64,000 nt of DNA from Anagrus nilaparvatae (lineage: Eukaryota > Arthropoda > Insecta > Hymenoptera > Mymaridae): the NCBI GenBank assembly GCA_022575985.1, contig JAKSXM010000107.1:5146001-5210000 (forward strand). Reading direction: 5' to 3'. Below are positions 11,090-23,520 of this stretch, piece by piece. The translations under genes and the position numbers were made by a program. A model generated the notes under the pieces. The model made no database searches and was not told the origin of the DNA. It worked only from the letters and a program-made list of their open reading frames with translations. Within the stretch, counting starts at the first letter, position 1. Each line of letters starts with the position of its first letter.

Positions 11090-13303
11090 GTACATTGTTG
11101 TACATTGTTATCGGAATAAAAGCGTTCTGATTGGCTACTAATACCGACTCATAATAATAATCGTTGCGTATTTATGTATGATTATTCATAGTATTAGTAA
11201 TGTTTATTTATTGCAGAAAAAATAAATATATAACCTAAATTTAAATTATTTTTTTTTTGTTAAAAATTAAAGACTCCGACAGTATACTAATTATACTAAT
11301 AAATAATGTTTTAGAAACGAATTTAATTTTAACTAAAGAAATATGTTGCGTAAAAAATTAATTTAACGAAACGCTAGTCTTAATGAAAAGCTTCAACAAA
11401 AGAAAATTTTTTTAATGGTAAAATTCTGTAAAAAATTGTATGATTATTGCCCAGTAACCATTTCACGTTTATTTAACCATAATAACCTATAATTTAAAAA
11501 CAATTTTTTTGGTTAAAATTTCTTCAAAGGCTTTGATCATAAAAAAATTCTTTTTTGAAAAAAAATAAAAAATAGATCAAACATACGACTTGAATATTAG
11601 CGCCATTTATGAACATACTATAGCATATTCAATATGCATGTAATACGACATATATACGAAGACGGCGCCTCCAGCGCTGTTTAGGTTGGTAAGAAAATTG
11701 AGTAGATTTAGTCTAAGCGAAAATTAAAATACATGTTTTTTTCATTAGTCGAAAATTGATGTTCCAAAAAAAGTATACAGGGTTATATTATTTTTTTTCT
11801 TTTTATTATTATTTGAAAAGTAATAAAGTACATAAAAGTGAAAAATTTTTTATTAAAAATTCATCTTATTTATATAAAATAACCGATATTAACATGGAAC
11901 ATGTTCATTGGAAGGAGTATTTGATTAAGTTTGGTTCGGCAGGAGGGGTGAAAAAGTGACTTTTTCAGGGGGGAAGGGTGAAATGGACTATGAATTAGTC
12001 AAATTTTTTACTATTTTTTGAGCTTGACTATTTCATGAATTGGTCAATTACACGTTTGGGGTGTAAAATATATGTATATTGTAATTTTGTTAAAATGGAA
12101 AATGTTTATTTAATAATAGGAAGGGTGTTTGATCTTATTTGTTAATATTTCACTCAGGATCAAGAATCTTTCAACATGGTTTTAATATCATATAGTATAA
12201 CCATTAAAAGTTTAATAAGAATCAGAATTGTAAAAATTATTTTAAAACAATTAATTTTATAAAGTATTTATTATATTATAAGTATAATACATGGAAGGAA
12301 TACATTCTTTTTAACATGGAACATGTTCATTAGATGGGGTAATTGAAAAAGTTTGGCTTGGCAGGGGTGGGGGGGGGGGGTGAAAAATTGGCGTTCTTTT
12401 TAATTTTGAGAAAAAAATTTTAAAAAAATTTGGTATCAGATCCAAACAGTTACTATAAACGAACTTTCTAAAACTAGTACTTTCATGGAAATAAATTGGT
12501 ACTACGTCCAAAGAGAAAAAATAATTTGGTATTTTTTTTATTTTTTTGTGACGAAAATTTTGTGAAAAAAATTAAAAAAAAATTAAGTATCAGATTCAAG
12601 ATATCAAGTAAAATCATACTTTCAAATATAAGTACTTTCGTGGAAATAAATGAGGTATCACATCCAAATTAAAAAAAAAAAAAGTACCTAGAGCGTTTTT
12701 GGTGAAAAAATTTTTGAAAAAAAAATTAGGTCTTAATTTCATAACGGTTGTGAAACATCACCGGTTGCAATATTTTCAGATATTAGTACTTTCATGGAAT
12801 TAAATGAGGTAATACACCAAAAAAAAAAAATATTTCAGGTTTTTTAATTTTTTTGTTTTTTTAATTTTGAGAAAGAATTTTTGAAAAATTCGGTATCAGA
12901 ACCAAAAAATGACTATAAACAAACTTTCTAAAATTAGTACTTTCATAGAAATAAATTGTACAAATAAGGGTAAAATAATTGTACAAATAAATAGGTACTA
13001 CGTCCAAAAAGAAAAAAAAAATTGGTGTTTTTTGTATTTTTTCGTGAAAAAAATTTTCAAAAAATTAAGTATCAGATTCGAGATATAGAATAAAAACCAT
13101 ACTTTCAAATATAAGTACTTTCGTAGAAATAAATGAGGTATTACGTCCAAATTAAAAAAAAAAAAAAAAGTAGTTTGAGATTTTTTGATGAAAAAATTTT
13201 TGAAAAAAAAATTAGGTCTTAATTCCATAATGGTTGTGAAATTTCACCGGTTACATACACACAAACACACACACACACACACTTACATACTTTTTTTTAA
13301 AAC
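11090..13303. repeat. Left arm of a very long inverted repeat
   Basis: This 2.2 kb arm is the reverse complement of 20452-22713. Compared stretches look identical, including a run of 12 G against 12 C; the only clear difference is a shorter CA tract (13258-13282). The inner part (about 12310-13250) is built of diverged tandem units of roughly 180-330 bp. Each carries a phrase like agtactttcatggaaataaa and gtatcagat. Short open frames in the arm are shared by the other arm but are phenylalanine/lysine-rich noise, not genes. Confidence 0.9.
13258..13282. repeat. CA microsatellite
   Basis: Short (CA)n tract in the left arm, the counterpart of the much longer GT tract of the right arm. Confidence 0.85.
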
Positions 13304-13744
13304 CGGTTTTTTAGCTTCCTGGGGTCTCAAAATGTGCTTATATGCCAAAAAATCAAAAATCGAAATTTGACCTATCACAAAGGTATGGCTATTTTTCACT
13401 TGCTACGGGCTTTTAGGCGGGCATGGATGATGATTTTATGAATATATTATTTTGGTAAAATTATTATTATTATTATTATTATTAAATTTATTTGAAAAAG
13501 ATCAAAATACACTAACACTCCAGTTTTACATAGTTAATATCAGTAATTACATTGTTGTAAATACATGTTAATATAATATAATTGATTTTTATTAAATAAA
13601 ATAAAATAAAGAATCTATATAAATGTAAATAAATATATAAGTAAATATAAGTCAATTCAAATTATAAAATTTGAAAACTGAATTTAAAATTATTCAACAA
13701 ATAAGTAAATATATAGTTAATATAGTAAATATCCCTTTCCCTTA

Positions 13745-15618
13745 CTTATCAGAGCCAGGATCTCCATCATCTTACAGACCATTGTGTATGTTAAATACCA
13801 TTGGCAAGGTGATGGAGAGCATGGTCAGAGGAAGATTGCGGCAAGCAATTAGGGAAGCGGGTGACCTTAGCGACGACCAACACGGCTTTCGTGAGGGGCG
13901 TTCCACGATCGGTGCCATCGAGCAGGTCGTGAAGGTGGTTATGAGGGCCAGACAAGTGCGGCCGGATATTAAACCGGACGTCCTGCTTGTCACGTTGGAT
14001 GTGAAAAACGCATTCAACTCGGCTAAGTGGGACGATATGTTGCACTCCCTCGAGCAGGTATTCAGAGTTCCGGATTATCTGAGAAATATACTCAGAGATT
14101 ACCTCCGGGACCGATACCTGCGCTGGGACACGCTCGATGGCACAAGAGGTAAAGTATTAAGCGCAGGCATAGCGCAGGGTTCAGTTCTGGGTCCTGATCT
14201 GTGGAATGCCTTTTCGACGGCTTGCTAAAGATTGAGCTCCCGGATGGATGCTCCATGATCGGATACGCGGATGACGTTGCTCTAACCATAACAGCTCGAG
14301 AGCCAGAGGACCAGCAGAATACCTTGGATGAGGCCATGCGCCTTATCAATAGCTGGATGTCGGATCACGGACTAAGACTGGCAGTCCCGAAAACGGAGAT
14401 TGTCCTTCTGACCCGGAGAAGGGTTGATACCATATTCGGCATCAGCTTTGATGACGTAGGTAATCCCCTTATGATCCAGACCAAACCATCGGTCAAATGT
14501 TTGGGGGTCTTCTTGGATAACAAGTTGACCTACAATAGAGAATTCCAGCAGGCCTGTGAAAAGGCTGGCCGGGTGACAAAGTCCCTCTCGTGGCTAATGA
14601 CGAACATCGGCGGTCCCAGATCTGAGAAGAGGAGGCTGTTGATGACGACAGTTAACTCCATCTTGCTCTACGGTGCAGAGGTGTGGGCGGACAATGTCCG
14701 CATAAAAAAGTACTGCAAGAAACTAAAGACAGTACAGAGGCAGGGGGCACTTCGATTCGCTTGCTCGTACAAGACAGTATCAGAGCCAGCGATCCAGGTG
14801 GTGGCTCGGGTGATTCCCATCGACCTGCTTGCCTTGGAAAGGCAGGCGATCTATAACCGTGGGGAAGAAGAGCGCGACGTAGCTTCCGTTCGCGCTCGCT
14901 CCCGCACAATGGAATGTTGGCATTATAGGTGGAATGGTGACCCGAGGGGACGTTGGACGCACCGCCTTATCCTCGATTTGGAAAGCTGGATGAACCGTGA
15001 TCATGGAGAGGTAGACTTCTACCTCACACAGTTCCTAACTGGTCACGGTTATTTCCGCGACATGCTTTTCAAGTGGAGCAAGGTGACATCTCCGGAATGC
15101 TTGCATTGCCCGGGCGAGCTGGATACCGCTGAGCACACCTTTTTTGGGTGTCCTCGCTTCGCTGAAGGGCGACCGCCCTTCGATGAATGGAGGCCGGAAG
15201 TAGTCGTCCCGGAAATGCTGCGCAGTGCCGCTAACTGGTACAGTGTGGCAGAGTACGTACGGGCGACACTGATTGGAAAAAAGGAGGAAGGTTTCCTCTC
15301 ATAGGAAAATCTCCTCCTTTATTGACAGGGTATGGCGAAGAAATGCCTGGGCTGCATTGTTTCCGGGCCGAAGTAATACCTAAACAGGGAGTCCCGGTCC
15401 GGATTCTATGATATTGTCATAAATGCAGGAGGGTGGGGAGTTTAGTGGGTATTGTAATTCCTCAATTGTGTATATCTGGGCAACCCCAGATACAAATTTG
15501 AGGTTGAGTCCCACATAACCATACAGTACGCGTGTATGGTATGCGTAAATGCATTCTCCTCGTCCTACGAAAAAGGCCCCTTCTTGAAGGGGCCCAAAAA
15601 AAAAAAAAAAAAAAAATA
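13745..15618 (+). mobile_element. 5'-truncated R1-like non-LTR retrotransposon (reverse transcriptase, frameshifted)
   Basis: The coding part begins at a reverse transcriptase motif (SSYRPLCMLNTIGKVME) and passes through DDQHGFREGRSTIGAI, VTLDVKNAFNSAKWD and the catalytic box GYADDVAL. It then runs to a C-terminal CCHC-like region (SPECLHC..ELDTAEHTFFGC). The stop is at 15302-15304. One base is missing near 14208-14214, where WNAF runs into a stop and the frame resumes as FDGLLKIELPD. ORF1, the endonuclease and the start of RT are absent, typical of 5' truncation. The 3' UTR (15305-15595) ends in a 9-bp hairpin (15574-15594) and an A tract. GC content and codon use differ sharply from flanking DNA, which suggests a recent insertion. 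R1 elements normally target 28S rDNA; this copy is outside rDNA. Confidence 0.85.
15574..15618 (+). repeat. 3'-terminal hairpin and poly(A) tail of the R1-like element
   Basis: GGCCCCTTC-TT-GAAGGGGCC is a perfect stem with a 2-base loop, followed immediately by about 24 A. It likely serves in recognition or end formation of the element transcript. The same hairpin sequence, truncated, recurs at the fragment ending near 18250. Confidence 0.6.
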
Positions 15619-15740
15619 GTAAATATCAGTTAAAATCTTTTAAATATAATAACAGTGATAATAATACTGATTAATAAATTTTTTGAATATGTTTAAGTTT
15701 AATGACTAAGTTTAATGACTAAGTATACACAGCGTCTGTG

Positions 15741-16445
15741 CTAATTCAATGCATCCTGTTTAGAGAGGTACATTTTTATGCTTCTCTTAAATTGGGAAAA
15801 TGATGGTAGATCGCGATAGCAAGGTGGTAAAGAGTTCCATAGGTTGGCATATTTTATTTGGAAGGAATTCTTTCCAGAGTCAGTGACCATCGTAGTGATT
15901 TTAAGATCTATGCGGGGTCCCCTGGTGGGTTTATCACTTTTACAGGGCTTGAATAATGAAAGCAGCAGTGGAGGTTCCCTCATTCTTACTATCCTGTGCA
16001 TGATTAGAGCAGCAAAAAACTCACGTCGGGTGTTGTTACTGAGCCATTTGAGTTTATTCCTATATGGGGTTATGTGCTCGTCACGTCTTAGTCCAAATAA
16101 ATACCGAATACCTAGATTAGCTAGCCTTTGGAGTTGTTTACGTAGTTCAAGGGAGATGTCAGCATAGACTACTGTGCAGTAATCTAGATGAGGGATAACT
16201 AGGGACTCAACCAGCCTATACGCCTTAGTAACTGGGATGTGCAGGTTTTAATGAATCTTATCCCGTAGAGGACTCTGTTCACTTTTTTGGAAATATAGTT
16301 AACATGTTGTTTCCATGATAATGTATCGTCTAAGATTACCCCGAGACTAAGAACCTCATCTACAAACGGAACTATATCGTCTTTCCTATTAATTGCTATA
16401 TTACTGATGTCTAGGTTTTTGAAGAGCCCTACCGCATGAGAAAGT
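15741..16445 (-). mobile_element. C-terminal reverse transcriptase fragment of a second LINE family
   Basis: On the minus strand a near-continuous frame reads VESLVIPHLDYCTVVYADIS, LQRLANLGIRYLFGLRR, HITPYRNKLKWL and ends LWNSLPPCYRDLPSFSQFK. This is the thumb and C-terminal part of a Jockey/CR1-like LINE reverse transcriptase. Upstream (16200-16445) similarity continues with frameshifts. The N-terminal RT and endonuclease are absent. Confidence 0.75.
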
Positions 16446-17380
16446 TTTCATTATTTTTTTTGTTTTCTACTTCGATGGTGGAATAGATTATATATTGTTG
16501 CCTACCTATTTCAATTTGTAACAGCATCTTGAGAATCAAATAAAATTGTAAAAAAGCTAATTTGAGGATTTTCAAAATTTGCCTACTTTAAATCCATGCT
16601 GACCTGCTTAATTAGTTTTCATTTGCGGTATCTATTAATATCTGTTTGGGGTTTAATTTCTATGACTGTCTCAATAGAAATAAAATTATTAATAAGGCCT
16701 ATTATTAAGGCCAGAACCCTTTTCATCCCTCGAAATAAATTTTTCTTTTGTCCTGGACAGCGAAATTTAATAATAGGATGACGAAATACTCGAATCAGTT
16801 TTCATATATTGTATTATGTCGCACCTACAGATATAATGTTTTATTCTAGTTTAAACATTTTTTATTAAAATTTATAATTATTTTACAGTTTATAATAATA
16901 AATGAAAAAAATAATATTTAAAATTGTTTTACAAGTTTTTGTACAGCGCGCGGCTGACACTGCAGAGCAAAAATGAATCGATTAATTAGATAAAATCGAA
17001 GACGAAATTTATACAAGATTGTATAATAAAATAAGAAAATTATTGTACTTCTTATTTCCCTATTTTTTTATATATTTAATTATTATTATAAGTACACAAA
17101 ATTTTAATAATAATTAAGTATTTTAAATGATAAATAGTAATAATAATTAAATAACGCGCGAGAGTATATGTGACCGAGAAATACTGTGGCAACCAATAAA
17201 AAATATATTTCACGCGCATGCGGCATGACAAAATCAGCGGACCAATCAGAACACGAATAAAAAGGACGAAAAAATCTGACACATGAGTTTTATAAAGATA
17301 GATATGGTTCGCAATAGAATTTTGAGGTTATGTTTTGCAGAAAGATTTTCGGGAGGGGCCATTTTTTATAAAAATATAGA
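16446..17380. other. Spacer sequence with an 80-bp inverted segment
   Basis: No gene seen. 16606-16685 is the exact or near-exact reverse complement of 20361-20440. A patch at 17150-17240 carries CCAAT-like and cgcg motifs but no downstream gene beyond a YqaJ-like fragment. Confidence 0.5.
16606..16685. repeat. 80-bp repeat, inverted copy of 20361-20440
   Basis: The segment from gcttaattag to gaaataaaa reappears on the opposite strand just inside the right arm of the large inverted repeat. The left arm lacks it. Confidence 0.85.
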
Positions 17381-17610
17381 TCTGCACGTGAAATTTATGG
17401 GGATTCAGCTATAGGTTATGTTAGTCTAAAAAGAGTAAACCACCAATGTAGAGTTGAGGCAATGATAACACCAGAGCATAAAACAAGAGGAAGATATTTT
17501 GCTTCTGTCACAATAGATGAAGAACCAAAAACTATTAAAGACGTTTCAGTTCTGATTGCGCGGCATCTGGAGGTGAGTTTACTAAATTCATGTGTATTAT
17601 ATAATAATAA
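17381..17610 (+). pseudogene. YqaJ-like/SWIM-type protein fragment, frameshifted
   Basis: One exon-sized block reads SAREIYGDSAIGYVSLKR, then CRVEAMITPEHKTRGRYFAS and VTIDEEPKTIKDV. A frame change then gives SDCAASGGEF. The pattern (YGD-A-GYV-LKR, ITPEH, then a C-DCAAS-GG cysteine segment) is that found upstream of the YqaJ nuclease domain in insect transposon- or virus-derived proteins. The Cys-His half and the nuclease domain are missing. The splice-like acceptor (atatag) and donor (gaggtgag) may be coincidental. Confidence 0.5.
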
Positions 17611-18115
17611 TATCCTTTTAACATGTGGTGCATAAAGTTGCATACTACAATAAACAAATATACATGTTTTTATCTTCATATATTAGGTGTTTGTTGTTCA
17701 CAAAAAAAAAGTGCGCTAAAAATGTTCTTCCTGAAGTATATTGAAGTTTAGGTGACAAAATGATCCCATACCAATTTTCAGCTCATTTGAGAACGATTTA
17801 GGGGTCGCACAAACCCAGGGTAGCTCTCAAGAGGTTGGCTAATGCCGACAATTGGTGGTAAAGACAAAAATTTTTTTCAAAATACGTTTTCTATACTTCC
17901 TAATATGTTTTCGGTGTCGCTAAGCTCGAAAATGAGGTCCTCAGAGTACACCGAAAACACCCCTTTTTGTACCAAAAGTTTTTGGATTTTATAGCGAAAA
18001 TCGTATATATTCGAAACATCTGGATTTTAAATTATAATGGATGACTTAAATGTGTTGAAAAAATATCGAAAACTCCTTCCGTTTCTTCCAACGCGCCTTC
18101 TTGGCCGAGAAAGTA
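17611..18115. other. Spacer, no gene seen
   Basis: AT-rich sequence between the YqaJ-like fragment and the LINE fragments. No domain was recognised. Confidence 0.4.
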
Positions 18116-18262
18116 CGGACCAAAATAATACCTAAACAGGGAGCCCCGGTCCGGATTCTATGACATAATCATAAATGCAGGAGGGTGGGGAGTTTAGTGG
18201 GTATTACCTCAACTTTGAGGTTGAGTCCCACATAACCTTCTTGAAGGGGCCCAAAAAAAAAC
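18116..18262 (+). mobile_element. Solo 3' end of an R1-like element
   Basis: This segment matches the 3' UTR of the element ending at 15618 (shared gggtggggagtttagtgggt and gaggttgagtcccacataac). It has internal deletions and ends in the terminal hairpin half followed by a short A run. Confidence 0.8.
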
Positions 18263-18267
18263 TTGGC

Positions 18268-18840
18268 AGCATAAAATAAAGAATATAACCAAGAAAGTTA
18301 ATAGAGCACTATGTTGTCTCAGATTTATAAAACCGTGTACATCTCAGGCTTTACGTAAGCGTCTGGTAGAAACTCTAGTAGTTCCGCATCTGGACTACTA
18401 TAGTGTAGTGTATTCTGACATTAATAATCAATTAACTGACCAATTACAAAGACTGTCAAACTCTTGTGTACGTTATATTTTTGATTTAAGACGACAAGAA
18501 CACATCACACCTTTCAGACAACAATTTAATTGGATGAATATAAAAACCCGCACCAATTACTTTGCAGCCTTAATCATGTACAGACTAATACACATGAGAG
18601 AATCTCCATTTCTCCTATCATTATTTAAATAGTACAAATCAGATAAATCTACTCGCGGTGTTCGTAAAGACTTGGATATAGGTACCCACCTCAATAACAA
18701 CTGACTGGGGCATAAATTCTTTTCAAGTCAAATATGCTCATTTTTGGAATAATATCTTACCATTTATATGTGACTTACATTCATTCACACGTTTCAGAAA
18801 AAGTACTAGACAATATTTGTATAGCAGAGATTTATAAATT
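18268..18840 (+). mobile_element. Second copy of the Jockey/CR1-like LINE C-terminus, decayed
   Basis: The plus-strand reading gives LQRLSNSCVRYIFDLRRQEH and TNYFAALIMYRLIHMRESPF, homologous to the minus-strand copy at 15741-16445. Later parts are broken by stops. The two copies are in opposite orientation. Confidence 0.7.
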
Positions 18841-20451
18841 ATTTAAAATTTTGTATTAACTTACGACTTGACGTACATTTTAATGCACTTGACTAATGAT
18901 TGTTTTTACAATTTTACTTTTAAAATTCAAAAGATTTGACCAAAACCACTTTTACTATTCTATTATATATGCATTTTAATTATATCCTTACAGATAACTT
19001 TTATGTGCTAAATCGATTATATAAAGATCGATGGAGATCTGAAGTTGCTTCTATTCAACTATTTATTCGCCTTCTGATTGGCCGAATTCAAATCGATTAT
19101 TCGATTATGTTTAAATTTATTATAAAATTTTGATTAATTATTAATATTGTATAAAATAATAATATACTGATAAGAAAATATACATTTATCATTAAAATTT
19201 AAATTAATTCTAAACGTTTAAATATTAATTAATAAACTAATGATTATTAAAAAATGTTGTTTTTATGAAAAATTTAAATAAAGTTAATGGTTATGTTATT
19301 TAATTTGTTTAAAAATGATATTACACAAGAAATGTACCTACAACAAAAAGAGGTTAAAAGCAAAACTTGTAGTATTTATAAAATTAATTAGGCTTAGTTA
19401 CGCTTAGGTATATATATAGGTGAAGAAGAAAAAATAAAATTAAGATTTAAAAATTATATAGGTATTTTTTAAAGCACCAAACAATTTATACTTTTGTATA
19501 ATAAAAAGAAATAATATCATAAAAAATTTCAAAATCTTAATGCAAATAATGTGGTTGTTTTAATATTATTAAATATTAAATTCGTTACGGAAGATTTTGG
19601 AGCCCTATTAAAAATATATATTAGAGTCATATGGGTCAAAATGGCCTATGCCACTGTAAATATGTTAATTGGTTATTGACTCTGAAATTATTTTAACTCT
19701 AATTTAAACGAATCATATTGGTTCAAAAATGCTTTTATCATTGAACATGTTTATTAGGATATTTCTTATTTCCCAAATTGACCGTAGAGGCCAAATACAG
19801 GCTCGAATATAATACTTCAGGTAATAAAACTATTTTCTAAAAAAAAAATTTTTACCCATAGATTAATGTAGTGTGCCGATTTGCAAATTAAAATCGGTAG
19901 AAATCAGAAAAAATGTTTTAAAAATATTTTAGAAAGCTTTTAGAAACCTTGCTAAAAACTTTTTACTACTAAAATTTTCTAAAAGCTTTAAATTTTGAAC
20001 AAAGTAGTTCTTTGCAAAGAAAAGAAAATAAAATATAATAAAAATTCATAAAATAACAAAAATTAGCAGTTTTAATTTTTTTATTTTTTACTATTTTTAT
20101 TTATTTTTTTTTTGTTCTTCTCTCGAAAGAGGTCCTGTAGTAAAATTTCCCGAGAAATCCAAAAATCGAGTCAGAATTTTGGTTAGGTGACAAGAAAATC
20201 CGGAAAAAAGAAAGTTATGAACATTCTTTTTTTGAGTTTTTCAGTACTTAAAGGCAAATATGTCCCAAAAAATGTGTACCAACAAAAAGTTTATGGGAAA
20301 ACAAAAATTTTAAGGCCAATTTGAAGAAAAAAAATAACGTTTTTTGTGAAAACTTTAAATTTTTATTTCTATTGAGACAGTCATAGAAATTAAACCCCAA
20401 ACAGATATTAATAGATACCGCAAATGAAAACTAATTAAGCAAAAAAGTTAA
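18841..20451. other. AT-rich spacer, no gene seen
   Basis: No coding signal was recognised. It contains the 80-bp repeat at 20361-20440, the inverted copy of 16606-16685. Confidence 0.5.
20361..20440. repeat. 80-bp repeat, inverted copy of 16606-16685
   Basis: It lies directly inside the right arm of the long inverted repeat, so the arm boundary and this shorter repeat are nearly adjacent. Confidence 0.85.
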
Positions 20452-20470
20452 GTTTTAAAAAAAAGTATGT

Positions 20471-20539
<69 letters not shown>

Positions 20540-22713
20540 TGTGTATGTAACCGGTGAAATTTCACAACCATTATGGAATTAAGACCTAATTTTTTTTTCA
20601 AAAATTTTTTCATCAAAAAATCTCAAACTACTTTTTTTTTTTTTTTTAATTTGGACGTAATACCTCATTTATTTCTACGAAAGTACTTATATTTGAAAGT
20701 ATGGTTTTTATTCTATATCTCGAATCTGATACTTAATTTTTTGAAAATTTTTTTCACGAAAAAATACAAAAAACACCAATTTTTTTTTTCTTTTTGGACG
20801 TAGTACCTATTTATTTGTACAATTATTTTACCCTTATTTGTACAATTTATTTCTATGAAAGTACTAATTTTAGAAAGTTTGTTTATAGTCATTTTTTGGT
20901 TCTGATACCGAATTTTTCAAAAATTCTTTCTCAAAATTAAAAAAACAAAAAAATTAAAAAACCTGAAATATTTTTTTTTTTTGGTGTATTACCTCATTTA
21001 ATTCCATGAAAGTACTAATATCTGAAAATATTGCAACCGGTGATGTTTCACAACCGTTATGAAATTAAGACCTAATTTTTTTTTCAAAAATTTTTTCACC
21101 AAAAACGCTCTAGGTACTTTTTTTTTTTTTTAATTTGGATGTGATACCTCATTTATTTCCACGAAAGTACTTATATTTGAAAGTATGATTTTACTTGATA
21201 TCTTGAATCTGATACTTAATTTTTTTTTAATTTTTTTCACAAAATTTTCGTCACAAAAAAATAAAAAAAATACCAAATTATTTTTTCTCTTTGGACGTAG
21301 TACCAATTTATTTCCATGAAAGTACTAGTTTTAGAAAGTTCGTTTATAGTAACTGTTTGGATCTGATACCAAATTTTTTTAAAATTTTTTTCTCAAAATT
21401 AAAAAGAACGCCAATTTTTCACCCCCCCCCCCCACCCCTGCCAAGCCAAACTTTTTCAATTACCCCATCTAATGAACATGTTCCATGTTAAAAAGAATGT
21501 ATTCCTTCCATGTATTATACTTATAATATAATAAATACTTTATAAAATTAATTGTTTTAAAATAATTTTTACAATTCTGATTCTTATTAAACTTTTAATG
21601 GTTATACTATATGATATTAAAACCATGTTGAAAGATTCTTGATCCTGAGTGAAATATTAACAAATAAGATCAAACACCCTTCCTATTATTAAATAAACAT
21701 TTTCCATTTTAACAAAATTACAATATACATATATTTTACACCCCAAACGTGTAATTGACCAATTCATGAAATAGTCAAGCTCAAAAAATAGTAAAAAATT
21801 TGACTAATTCATAGTCCATTTCACCCTTCCCCCCTGAAAAAGTCACTTTTTCACCCCTCCTGCCGAACCAAACTTAATCAAATACTCCTTCCAATGAACA
21901 TGTTCCATGTTAATATCGGTTATTTTATATAAATAAGATGAATTTTTAATAAAAAATTTTTCACTTTTATGTACTTTATTACTTTTCAAATAATAATAAA
22001 AAGAAAAAAAATAATATAACCCTGTATACTTTTTTTGGAACATCAATTTTCGACTAATGAAAAAAACATGTATTTTAATTTTCGCTTAGACTAAATCTAC
22101 TCAATTTTCTTACCAACCTAAACAGCGCTGGAGGCGCCGTCTTCGTATATATGTCGTATTACATGCATATTGAATATGCTATAGTATGTTCATAAATGGC
22201 GCTAATATTCAAGTCGTATGTTTGATCTATTTTTTATTTTTTTTCAAAAAAGAATTTTTTTATGATCAAAGCCTTTGAAGAAATTTTAACCAAAAAAATT
22301 GTTTTTAAATTATAGGTTATTATGGTTAAATAAACGTGAAATGGTTACTGGGCAATAATCATACAATTTTTTACAGAATTTTACCATTAAAAAAATTTTC
22401 TTTTGTTGAAGCTTTTCATTAAGACTAGCGTTTCGTTAAATTAATTTTTTACGCAACATATTTCTTTAGTTAAAATTAAATTCGTTTCTAAAACATTATT
22501 TATTAGTATAATTAGTATACTGTCGGAGTCTTTAATTTTTAACAAAAAAAAAATAATTTAAATTTAGGTTATATATTTATTTTTTCTGCAATAAATAAAC
22601 ATTACTAATACTATGAATAATCATACATAAATACGCAACGATTATTATTATGAGTCGGTATTAGTAGCCAATCAGAACGCTTTTATTCCGATAACAATGT
22701 ACAACAATGTACA
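20452..22713. repeat. Right arm of the long inverted repeat
   Basis: Reverse complement of 11090-13303. It differs visibly only in a longer GT microsatellite (20474-20545). Such near-identity implies very recent origin, ongoing homogenisation, or a palindromic assembly artefact. Confidence 0.9.
20474..20545. repeat. GT microsatellite
   Basis: About 36 GT units with one tttg interruption, roughly three times the tract in the other arm. Confidence 0.95.
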
Positions 22714-23520
22714 TAGCAACAACTCCTTTTTAGAATAGGATTAAATTTTTAATTGTATATAACTTTACTGTATAGTTTATATTTATATTGTATGTTTATG
22801 TATAAAATCATTTTTGCTTTGGCTATAATATTTTTTGGTTCTCGAATATGGCTGACCCGAATATTCTAAAAACACCCAAAAATATTACTTTCATAAAATT
22901 TGGGGTTTCAAGCTTAATAAAAGCGAATTATAGATGTAAATTTTTATAATTTGAGCTTTAACAAATTTTTCGGTTTTTGAATATGGAGATCCAAAAATTT
23001 CAGAAACAATCGAAAATGAACTTTCTGCAAAATTTTCAATTCAATTTCATTTTTATCGAGCTTAAAGACCCAAATATTATGAAGAAAACTGATTTTCTAG
23101 TGTTTTTAGTTTTCAAGTCCACCATATTGGAAAACCGAAATGTATTTGCAAAGTCAAAAATTAAAAAATCTATAAATTATTGAGATAATTATATTGTGAT
23201 TGATTTTTAATATTATTTATTTTTTTCACATTCATTAATAAATGATTATTGAAAATTCAAATAATTCTAAATTAAATGTCGATAATAATTTTTACGATAT
23301 AGTATTTTTTATTGTAACAAACTTTTCTTTCCTTTTTTTTTTTTTGTTTTTAATGATAGATCTGATATTCACGTAATAGAATTATTTGTTTAAATATATT
23401 GTTCATTCAATTTTTGTATGGAATATTATTATTTTAAATTTAAGAAGAATACATTTTTTAGTATAAAATTGAGTAAAAAATTTAAGTTAGTAATCTCGGC
23501 CTTTCTACGAGGTCCGCGCT
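22714..23520. other. AT-rich intergenic sequence before H1
   Basis: No gene was seen. Confidence 0.4.

Noticed and set aside
11756..13228. Three short frames duplicated exactly in the other arm
   Set aside because: Their duplication only reflects the inverted repeat; the peptides are Phe/Lys low-complexity.
13772..14349. Minus-strand frames of about 80 codons
   Set aside because: They are shadows of the GC-rich reverse transcriptase frame.
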